From Tritrichomonas foetus (lineage: Eukaryota; Parabasalia; Tritrichomonadida; Tritrichomonadidae): a stretch of 22,972 nt of DNA. Below the pieces are notes generated by a model. That model searched no databases and was not told the origin of the DNA. It was given only the letters and a program-made list of their open reading frames with translations. The stretch covers positions 39,814-62,785 of the forward strand of contig MLAK01000789.1 in assembly GCA_001839685.1 (NCBI GenBank), given 5' to 3'. Below are positions 18,701-22,972 of this stretch, in pieces (position 1 is the stretch's first letter; each line of letters starts with the position of its first letter). The position numbers were made by a program, and so were the translations under genes.

Positions 18701-20511
18701 GTGGAACATATGGAAGTGTATTTAAGGTAGAAAATAAAGCAATAACAATTGATACATGTTATATTAAATTTATTAAGACATCTTCATCATGCCGTGGTGT
18801 TAGTTTTGCATCTCGTTGCAATGCAGTTATTCGTGATACCCACTTTATCAATTGCAAGACATCAGGAGATGGAGGAGCCATATTCTATAAGAATACTGCG
18901 AATACACAATATTATGAATTTTTCTCAATTGAAGGATGCTTGTTTGATAATTGTCAATCGAATAATGGAGCTGCTATATTAGCATGGCTTGATTCACCAA
19001 TCCATCTACGTAATAACCTAATATGGCATCAGACAAATGGTAAATTTATTGTCTCAGTCTTTTATAATTCATATGTCAATGAAACAATTGTTGAGGATTG
19101 CTACTTTGAGCACAATTCATTTACAGCAACATCAACAAAAGATGGAGGAGGAAGTGGAATTTGGATTGCTAATGCGAGAGGACTTGCTCCAACTGGAGCT
19201 TTAGAGAAATTAACATTTATCGGATGCACATGGAGAAATAACACAGCAAACACATATGGAGGTGCTCTTTCTTATGGAGACAGTCCAACACTTAAAGGAA
19301 TAGTGTTAGAATTCACAGAATGTAACTTCATTGAAAATGAAGCGAAGAAATACTATGGAGGTGCTTTATACATAATTACCAATAATACATTAACAATTCA
19401 AGATTGCTTCTTTGATGGAAATATAGCATCACAAAGAGGTGGTGCAATCTACTTTAGTAAATTTGGAAATATTGAAATCAGAGATTCTCAATTTGCAAGA
19501 AATAACGCAGATTCAGCTGGTGCAATTTTTTGTGATGGAAGAAACAAAGTATTAATAGATTCCTTAATTATCAATGATAACTCTGCCAATAATAAATCAC
19601 CATCATTATCAATATATAATCTTGGATCAGATGATGTTGAAATCAATAACTGCAAATTTAATTTCAACAGAGTTATTGGTCAAACACAGATTGATATTTA
19701 TGGACAATCGAATAATACCATTAGATTCTCAAATAACTGTTTCACACAAACTGGCGATTCAATTGAAACAACAGTCACACATATTGTTTCAACAATGAAT
19801 GGTGGTACAATCAACTTAGATAATGGAAACTGTTTTGATTTAATCGAAGAAAGATCAATTTCTGTTCTAAACACAACAAACTTGCATAAAGCAATTGGTA
19901 TATTTAATTGTCATTCATGTAATGTTCCAGAAATCACAACAATGCCTCCAACTAACTTACCAACAGCTTCACCAGCGCCTACACCAGAATCAACCCCATT
20001 ACCTACTGGTCAATTACCAGATCCAACACCTAAACCAACACTTACAACCCAAACACCATTTACAAGAACATCTCAAATTCCAACCAGCTTGCCTGCTTCA
20101 CCATCAATTTCATCAAATGAAAATGAAACAGAGTCATTTGATTCATCAATAAATGATGATTCCAATTCACAAAATAGAAGATCAAAGAAGATTGGCTTTA
20201 TTGCTGGAATTGTCATCGCAACTCTTGTGATTGTTGCAGTAATGGTTGTTCTTGTTTTTCTCTTAGTATCGAATAGAAATTCTAATTTTGATAATGGAAC
20301 AGAAAGTAAGCCAACAAAATGTGAAATGACTACCGAATCAGTTGGATCGAATGATTTGAGCCAAGATAATGATGAACCAATTTGGGATGGAGATGATAAT
20401 TTCCAATCTCAGGAAAATCCTCTTTTTGACGGAGAAAATGAAGATGAATTTGAGAATGAAGATGAATTTGGAGAAGATAATTTAGGAAATAACTTTAAAG
20501 AAAGTTGGTAA
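15766..20511 (+). CDS. Giant repeat surface protein, segment 4: C-terminal beta-helix, Pro/Thr stalk, transmembrane helix, acidic tail
   Basis: This is the longest uninterrupted C-terminal piece (1,581 codons from the ATG at 15766), one frame away from segment 3. Residues 1 to about 1380 are Pmp-like modules with GGGAGIW (16471), GGSGFW (17371), GGGAGMW (18253) and GGGSGIW (19141), alternating with YGGA[FL][AS]YG, GGALW/YI and x-C-x-F-x-x-N. Residues about 1393-1451 are a Pro/Thr/Ser-rich stalk, probably heavily glycosylated. A basic RRSKK precedes a 26-residue hydrophobic helix (residues 1476-1501). The last 80 residues form a cytosolic tail rich in Asp/Glu, with ENPLFDG and a duplicated EDEFxxEDEF stretch. 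The ATG is probably not a native start; it lies at the frameshift. The end is a double stop, TAA TAA. This layout anchors the whole beta-helix outside the cell. It could be a separately expressed short protein only if a promoter existed around 15740, and none is evident. Confidence 0.75.
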   Translation: MKGAVVFEQSSTLMNSYLNYINCIFENNVADGNEGGSLWINTRVLCIIDSCIFTNNEVSDGESQIGNAIKFGSRSSAMIVDSLFHNNGNSGSCIVFDGVEILLERTSVSFDMTNASSRGIQFRNKAIIEIDECEFIKCSGGNQWGGGLFFNEDLQTNNKFSITIENTLFDNNTAGNGAALLIQASILPTIYKCTIKNHQHGEYVFCIFFTTYQMVFELSECIFESNSYHNSQNKEDGGGAGIWISNAKTISQGRIIQLYFSGVVFRNNIAPHYGGAFAYGRSDTVVGSELYFDGCKFDGNTAEGGCGGALWIITRAPYEIQYCEFRNNVAAGENGKGGSIMIDTPAPIVSISYSTFSMESAQVGGNSIYVTEQTARILVSGNIFIDCGVSNDVITTDSVIGGFDGNTFEFTTIDESCRGLNLKKAGTFEIKNNKFIRCSSDRGAGIIYTNELKGEENGSISFIENTFETCISTTNGNAIYMQTKDIPKFTNNVVRNCKSSLQNIFIQFAVQINEYIADGWRFENNYISNSENNEDRGGSGFWIENSNSQPINMTFRNCQFMNNVALFAGGALAYGRNTKFQNSFLVFDNCLFDSNNCKGEFGGALWLSTKVEMLINNCNFTNNKALGTKSFGGAIYFDESSTSKVIIQNSYFTKNSAIDSNVLHLTSNIQIVKIEGCEMINNGNLGSSIKSNSPELYISDSFIGFDKYSLKSRVLQILSKSKLTLNRCNISNCETSGQGAGVFYQVQNNKDNDEEIIIENSVFSNCRGSNGGALMLWTTYGITFNNNTIKDCRNAKFIFTVISSEYVDNFIVNDCTFQHNLFNNAAPLEDGGGAGMWMANNNKTLGRYSVMTFNNCNFIENTARNVGGAFAYGKSKTIENTALSFVSCVFNDNTARGNEAGALWISTIQPVLITECSFKRNKAVGTGANGGAIVINSNATSINIQNCIFDDNTAKDGNAIYVKQLVKDINITECTIDNCGTYGSVFKVENKAITIDTCYIKFIKTSSSCRGVSFASRCNAVIRDTHFINCKTSGDGGAIFYKNTANTQYYEFFSIEGCLFDNCQSNNGAAILAWLDSPIHLRNNLIWHQTNGKFIVSVFYNSYVNETIVEDCYFEHNSFTATSTKDGGGSGIWIANARGLAPTGALEKLTFIGCTWRNNTANTYGGALSYGDSPTLKGIVLEFTECNFIENEAKKYYGGALYIITNNTLTIQDCFFDGNIASQRGGAIYFSKFGNIEIRDSQFARNNADSAGAIFCDGRNKVLIDSLIINDNSANNKSPSLSIYNLGSDDVEINNCKFNFNRVIGQTQIDIYGQSNNTIRFSNNCFTQTGDSIETTVTHIVSTMNGGTINLDNGNCFDLIEERSISVLNTTNLHKAIGIFNCHSCNVPEITTMPPTNLPTASPAPTPESTPLPTGQLPDPTPKPTLTTQTPFTRTSQIPTSLPASPSISSNENETESFDSSINDDSNSQNRRSKKIGFIAGIVIATLVIVAVMVVLVFLLVSNRNSNFDNGTESKPTKCEMTTESVGSNDLSQDNDEPIWDGDDNFQSQENPLFDGENEDEFENEDEFGEDNLGNNFKESW
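19942..20118 (+). other. Pro/Thr/Ser-rich extracellular stalk
   Basis: About 59 residues with Pro at every second to fifth position (for example PTASPAPTPESTPLP). It joins the beta-helix to the membrane helix. Stalks of this composition are usually O-glycosylated; that is inference here. It is followed by a Ser/Asn/Glu-rich spacer to RRSKK. Confidence 0.7.
20191..20268 (+). other. Single transmembrane helix of the giant protein
   Basis: Twenty-six uncharged residues of Ile, Val, Leu, Ala, Gly and Phe starting IGFIAGIVIATL, preceded by RRSKK and followed by SNRNSN. It is the only strongly hydrophobic stretch seen in the gene, giving a type I topology with an 80-residue cytosolic tail. Confidence 0.85.
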
Positions 20512-20519
20512 TAATACCT

Positions 20520-20523
20520 TAAA
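20520..20523 (+). terminator. Candidate TAAA polyadenylation motif
   Basis: A TAAA tetranucleotide lies nine bases after the TAA stop and is followed by a T-rich stretch. In Trichomonas a UAAA at or just after the stop codon directs 3' end formation; its use here depends on the organism being a relative. Confidence 0.35.
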
Positions 20524-20579
20524 TATTTTCTTCTGGAGTAAAAGAAGTCAATAATATTTTCGTTTTTTTTTTTTTGGGT

Positions 20580-20610
20580 AATCGTAATTGACCCGAATCG
20601 TAATTGACCC
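20580..20610 (+). repeat. 16-bp direct repeat, two units
   Basis: The 15-base word aatcgtaattgaccc occurs twice, separated by one g. A third, partial relative (aattgacc) lies near 20637-20644, and the inverted sense (gggtaat, gggcaat) occurs at 20576 and 20621. This gives a compact cluster of the same word in both orientations. Confidence 0.8.
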
Positions 20611-20612
20611 AA

Positions 20613-20633
20613 CGGTTAATGGGCAATTAACCG
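20613..20633 (+). repeat. Hairpin, 8-bp perfect stem, 5-nt loop
   Basis: The arms cggttaat and attaaccg surround the loop gggca. It lies about 100 bases after the giant gene's stop, so it might be in its 3' UTR or belong to a mobile-element remnant. Confidence 0.6.
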
Positions 20634-20682
20634 CCAAATTGACCAGTGTTGTAAAAAACCAAAAAATCTGACATTTCGACAT

Positions 20683-20707
20683 GCATGGGTGAGTGAGTAA
20701 CCCATGC
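20683..20707 (+). repeat. Hairpin, 8-bp perfect stem, 9-nt loop
   Basis: The arms gcatgggt and acccatgc flank gagtgagta, and a T run follows. The arms are GC-richer than the surroundings. Function unknown. Confidence 0.6.
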
Positions 20708-21176
20708 TTTTTTTCATTTTTTGGAAAAATTGCTAATTTCGGGCCAAAAAAAATTTTTATTTCTCGTTCCTTCCTCAATAAATTATTTTATTATTAATTA
20801 TTAAAGATGTTTCACGACAAATTTCGAAAAATCGAGATAAAAATAATTTTTTGCGTCACAAATGCGGAATGAGAACTTTTTGAATACAAGCATCAAAGCT
20901 ACATTTTTTTATATGCATTAAACAAATTTTCCAGATATTAAAGTGATATAGAATTATATAAAAAACTTTTATAAACATGTTTAATTCATTATTTTCTCTT
21001 TCTAAAAAATATCAATATTAGGGAAATTATCATTTTTGATTTTGAGAAATGGAAGTAGTTTAAATAATAAACATATAAATTATAAAATAGTGTTATTATC
21101 ATTAAATTAAATTATTTCGTGTTTATGCACATAAAACTAATGCTTTTATTAATGATAGAATGAAAAAGTATTTAAA

Positions 21177-21178
21177 TA
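21177..21178. repeat. TA target-site duplication, left
   Basis: TA immediately before the left terminal CAGGGG; matched by TA at 22521-22522. Confidence 0.75.
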
Positions 21179-21226
21179 CAGGGGTCCCTCGATAAGGTAA
21201 GTTTTTTTTGAAAGGGAAAATTGAAT
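21179..21226 (+). repeat. Left terminal inverted repeat, 48 bp
   Basis: Matches the reverse complement of 22473-22520 at 47 of 48 positions; the mismatch is at position 5 (G here, A on the other end). It includes an 8-base T run conserved at both ends. Confidence 0.92.
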
Positions 21227-21270
21227 TCTTTTCAAAGCTATCCGCCAAGAAAATACGCTTCAATTTTAGC

Positions 21271-21275
21271 TCATT
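21271..21275 (+). promoter_or_regulatory. Candidate initiator (Inr) TCATT
   Basis: TCATT fits the trichomonad initiator TCA(Y)(T/A), with its A six bases before the transposase ATG at 21279, a normal distance in Trichomonas. The motif is short and could be chance. Confidence 0.35.
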
Positions 21276-21278
21276 TTG

Positions 21279-22100
21279 ATGAATACCACCGAATCTGCTT
21301 CACTATGGGAGGAAGCATTCCTTTCATTTGAGTCGGCATATAAAAATCGAAAAGGAATAGCATGGTGCGAAGAAAACGGAATCACCTATAGAATGATGAA
21401 AAATTATTATGACAAATGGTTAAGTAATCCGTCGTTTAATCCAGATAATATTGGGCGAGGAGTTTCTCAAAGAGCTTTCTCGCAAGAAGAAGAAGCCAAT
21501 ATATACGACAATCTACTTTCTAACTATGCATATCAAGGAATTCCGATCAGTGACAAATTGATTGCCGAAGAATTTATGAATGCATATCGACTTAAACATC
21601 CATATACAACGCGGAATCATCATTTTCAAGCATCAAAAGGTTTTGTGTGGAGATCGAAAATTAGGAATGATATTACTTCGAGAAGGAGCACTAAAATCCG
21701 AAAAAATGATCTCGACCAGAAAGAGGTTGAACTGTTTATGAACGCTGTTGAAGCAGCATTCGAAACATTTCCTCCTGAAAGGATTGTAAACGTTGACGAA
21801 ATTCCAGTCCATGTGGATCAGCAAACTCAATTTACTATTGCACGCAGAGGCGACCCTACTCCTCCTGTAAAGAAAAACTGTTCACTGAAACTAATAATCA
21901 CGGCTGTATGTTGGATTACTGCGAGTTACGACATATTGCCCATTACTTTTATAGCAAAAGGAAAAAGCGCTGTATGTCAACGAAATCATGGTGTGCATCA
22001 TCCAAACCAAACATTGGCCACGCCAAAAGGAAAAGCAAACGCCGATTCATGTAAAAATTTGATTTCATTTGTTTCGAAATGCATCGGTAATGAGCCTTGA
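21279..22100 (+). CDS. pogo/Tigger-like DDE transposase, N-terminal part up to in-frame TGA
   Basis: Translation most likely starts at ATG 21279, the first ATG after an in-frame TAG at 21267. Residues about 8-50 look like a first helix-turn-helix (AWCEENGITYRMMKNYYDKW), and about 60-125 like the second, Tc5/CENP-B type DNA-binding domain ending ASKGFVWRSKIR. The DDE_1 catalytic core begins near residue 165: the first Asp is in NVDEIPVHVD (D173), followed by KLIITAVCW and LPITFIAKGK, typical of the family. The frame meets TGA at 22098, five codons before the second catalytic Asp, so this 273-residue product alone would bind DNA at most. The family catalyses cut-and-paste transposition at TA by binding its TIRs. 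No introns are seen. Confidence 0.8.
   Translation: MNTTESASLWEEAFLSFESAYKNRKGIAWCEENGITYRMMKNYYDKWLSNPSFNPDNIGRGVSQRAFSQEEEANIYDNLLSNYAYQGIPISDKLIAEEFMNAYRLKHPYTTRNHHFQASKGFVWRSKIRNDITSRRSTKIRKNDLDQKEVELFMNAVEAAFETFPPERIVNVDEIPVHVDQQTQFTIARRGDPTPPVKKNCSLKLIITAVCWITASYDILPITFIAKGKSAVCQRNHGVHHPNQTLATPKGKANADSCKNLISFVSKCIGNEP
22098..22100 (+). other. In-frame TGA in transposase
   Basis: Lies between CIGNEP and YLIWDAYG, upstream of two of the three catalytic Asp residues. The ancestral codon is not evident. Confidence 0.85.
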
Positions 22101-22343
22101 TACTTGATTTGGGACGCGTATGGATCACATTGGGTAGAAGATGTTTGGGAGACGACTGAAAACTGTAATTTGCAGCTCATTCCAGATTTGAAAAATGGCA
22201 CTCTGTATTATCAGCCGCTTGATTTTGGAGTTTATGGACTTCTCCAATCATCTTATAATTCGAAAATAAGGGCACTGCCTAGAAGAAACATGTCACAACT
22301 TGTCGCCAAGCAGAATACCATCGCAATTTTCGAGAACTGTTGA
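22101..22343 (+). pseudogene. Transposase C-terminal part after the TGA, carrying catalytic Asp 2 and 3
   Basis: This is the same frame as the N-terminal part, directly after TGA 22098-22100. It reads LIWDAYGSHW (second catalytic Asp, codon 22113) and YYQPLDFGVYG (third Asp, codon 22221), giving a D-D-D triad at residues 173, 279 and 315 if the TGA is counted as one codon. The 35 residues between the last two Asps suit pogo/Tigger-like enzymes. It has no ATG at its start, so it is not a separate gene. It stops at TGA 22341, but coding resemblance continues to about 22391. Confidence 0.75.
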
Positions 22344-22397
22344 GATAATGTCTCCACTCATACAATACAATCTTCTTGGAGATGTTTTCGCTGATAA
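22344..22397 (+). pseudogene. Probable last 16 codons of the transposase after a second in-frame TGA
   Basis: After TGA 22341 the frame reads DNVSTHTIQSSWRCFR and then TGA TAA. Pogo/Tigger transposases commonly end with a W-[ND]-S-V-x-x-x-T-I-x-x-x-W-R block; the TGA sits where the family often has Trp. The final TAA plus the next a (22395-22398) forms TAAA, the trichomonad polyadenylation motif that overlaps the stop codon, which supports this as the original 3' end. Confidence 0.55.
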
Positions 22398-22472
22398 AGG
22401 TTTTTTTGTAAAAATAACGCTGTTGCTTCTGTTTGTTGGTCTTTATAAATATGAAAAAATTCGTTAAAAATT

Positions 22473-22520
22473 ATTCAATTTTCCCTTTCAAAAAAAACTT
22501 ACCTTATCGAGGGACTCCTG
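22473..22520 (-). repeat. Right terminal inverted repeat, 48 bp
   Basis: Reverse complement of the left TIR with one mismatch; ends ...gagggactcctg and is followed by TA. Confidence 0.92.
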
Positions 22521-22522
22521 TA
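22521..22522. repeat. TA target-site duplication, right
   Basis: TA immediately after the right terminal CTCCTG; partner of 21177-21178. Confidence 0.75.
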
Positions 22523-22720
22523 ATATTTCTCTCACAAAAAAAAATTCAATAAATTTGAATGCGCATTTTGCTTTTATTCAAATTATTTGAGAATCTATTC
22601 AATAATTGTATGTTATTTTTTTTTTTTTTGGATTATTTTCACAAAAATAAATGTTAAATATCTGATTAAATATTGATGTTTTTAACGTTATCTCGTAATC
22701 ATTATTTTTGGTTAATATTT
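22523..22720. other. AT-rich flank, no gene seen
   Basis: About 200 bases with long A and T runs, including a T run near 22617-22630. No coding, RNA or repeat signal beyond low complexity. Confidence 0.6.
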
Positions 22721-22972
22721 ATTAAAGTAATAAGTAAGCTCATAAGGTTATTAATCCATTAATAATGTAAGGAAGCATTTAGTAAAGTCATTACGCAATC
22801 ACCAATATAATTAAACAATCAACAATGTAATTAAACAATTAATAAACCAATTAAACAATTAACAATGTAATTAAACAATTATCAAATTAAATTAACTATA
22901 AACAAACTAATTAAATAAGTAATAAACTAATTAAACAATAATTAAATTTATCAAACATTTCGTAAACATTTC
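22721..22972 (+). repeat. Degenerate 20-bp tandem array (minisatellite), runs off the window
   Basis: About 12 units with consensus near aacaatgtaattaaacaatt. The period of 20 is exact from 22801 to about 22940, where taattaaacaat recurs every 20 bases with few changes. Units from 22721 to 22800 are more diverged but stay in register. No coding potential. Confidence 0.75.

Larger units (their letters stand above)
12690..19900 (+). repeat. Tandem GGA-rich modules, about 890 bp each in the distal part
   Basis: The landmark [DG]GG[GS]xGxW occurs at 12690, 13860, 14769, 15657, 16471, 17371, 18253 and 19141. From 13860 onward the spacings are 909, 888, 814, 900, 882 and 888 bp, about 295 residues. 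Within each module the order is constant: GGGxGxW, a Cys turn, YGGA, a Cys turn, GGALW, a Cys turn, GGAIY, a DCG turn, SRGI, a Cys turn, NG-A, and a GxYI-x-x-IF strand. All lesions except those at 8874 and 12360 fall inside this regular array. Confidence 0.7.
3..20511 (+). pseudogene. Giant Pmp-like beta-helix surface protein gene, broken by 3 stops and 1 frameshift, 5' end outside window
   Basis: One gene covers nearly the whole window. Frame 3 is open from base 3 to 15737 except for TGA at 8874, TAA at 12360 and TGA at 15735; the coding then shifts to frame 1 and runs to the TAA at 20509. At every break the repeat pattern (x-C-x-F-x-x-N/C, GGA[IV]-Y, SRGI) continues directly on the other side, so these are lesions inside one gene. 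The encoded product would exceed 6,800 residues: an N-terminal Ser/Pro/Thr linker, long Cys/Asn/Ile-rich beta-helix modules, GGA-rich modules, a Pro/Thr stalk, one membrane helix and an acidic tail. Chlamydial-Pmp-like repeat proteins with a C-terminal membrane anchor are known from trichomonads as candidate adhesins; the adhesion role here is inference. Four lesions in 20.5 kb with otherwise intact repeats suggest recent decay, sequencing error or readthrough. The true start codon is not in the window. Confidence 0.8.
20512..21176 (+). other. Intergenic region, no gene seen
   Basis: About 665 bases between the giant gene and the transposon. The first 200 bases hold a 13-base T run, a direct repeat and two hairpins (listed separately). 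The rest, from about 20710, is AT-rich with many short A and T runs, and I see no coding or RNA gene in it on either strand. The reverse-strand open frames here are short, low-complexity and lack family features. Confidence 0.7.
21179..22520 (+). mobile_element. pogo/Tigger-like (Tc1/mariner superfamily) DNA transposon, complete with TIRs
   Basis: The element is 1,342 bp, bounded by 48-bp terminal inverted repeats (21179-21226 and 22473-22520) that differ at one position, and flanked on both sides by TA (21177-21178 and 22521-22522), the target duplication of Tc1/mariner elements. The ends begin CAGG[GA]GTCCCTCGATAAGG; CAG...CCCTCG-type ends are familiar from Tigger/pogo elements. It carries one plus-strand transposase. 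Nearly identical TIRs suggest a fairly recent insertion, yet the transposase frame has in-frame TGA codons. It inserted in intergenic DNA about 670 bp downstream of the giant gene and does not disrupt it. Confidence 0.88.

Noticed and set aside
3..20511. Bacterial (chlamydial) Pmp autotransporter
   Set aside because: There is no C-terminal autotransporter beta-barrel; instead there is a Pro/Thr stalk, one membrane helix and an acidic tail. No Shine-Dalgarno or operon context is seen either.
20409..20778. Reverse-strand open frames of 67 and 76 codons after the giant gene
   Set aside because: They are built from the T-run and hairpin region, have low-complexity Lys/Phe composition and no recognisable features.
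21191..21210. gataaggtaagt in the TIR as a 5' splice site
   Set aside because: It is part of the inverted repeat present at both ends and lies outside the coding frame; no matching branch/acceptor sequence was seen.
3..22397. Full reassignment of TGA to Trp or Cys
   Set aside because: TGG and TGT/TGC are used throughout thousands of codons and only two TGAs appear in the giant gene; true reassignment in AT-rich DNA should give many more.
22721..22972. CRISPR array
   Set aside because: Units are contiguous 20-bp repeats without unique spacers, in AT-rich eukaryote-like DNA.

Overview
The window looks like nuclear DNA of an AT-rich anaerobic protist, most likely a parabasalid (trichomonad; Tritrichomonas-like is my best guess, not proven). 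The reasons are: very AT-rich, intronless coding sequence; an enormous repeat-built surface protein with chlamydial-Pmp-like GGA[IV] and FxxN motifs that ends in a Pro/Thr stalk, one transmembrane helix and a short acidic tail; an initiator-like TCATT just before a transposase ATG; and TAAA motifs at or just after the inferred 3' ends. No rRNA, tRNA, CRISPR array or bacterial operon structure is visible.

Bases 1-20511 are essentially one plus-strand gene whose 5' end lies outside the window. It opens inside a Ser/Pro/Thr-rich linker (a 12-bp tandem repeat coding LSP[ST]), continues as about 6,800 residues of Cys-rich parallel beta-helix-type repeats, and ends with stalk, membrane helix and tail. 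The frame is interrupted at four places: TGA at 8874, TAA at 12360, TGA at 15735, and a one-base frame change near 15768-15775. Across each stop the same frame continues with undiminished family resemblance, so the four long open segments are pieces of one gene, not four genes. The first half is made of long Ile/Asn/Cys-rich modules carrying a QHGVFYC...FDLRK signature, with a perfect 231-bp internal duplication. The second half is made of GGA-rich modules of about 890 bp.

Bases 20512-21176 are intergenic: a TAAA motif close to the stop, then a compact cluster of direct and inverted repeats, then featureless AT-rich DNA.

Bases 21179-22520 are a complete-looking 1,342-bp DNA transposon with 48-bp terminal inverted repeats (one mismatch) flanked by TA. 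It carries one pogo/Tigger-like DDE transposase with an in-frame TGA before the second catalytic Asp, and probably another in-frame TGA near its C-terminus.

Bases 22523-22972 are AT-rich and non-coding; from about 22721 they form a degenerate 20-bp tandem array that runs off the window.

The point most worth following up is that four of the five premature stops, in two unrelated genes, are TGA. The two in the giant gene fall on the same conserved Cys position of the repeat module. Simple pseudogene decay is the default explanation, but readthrough or recoding can be tested.
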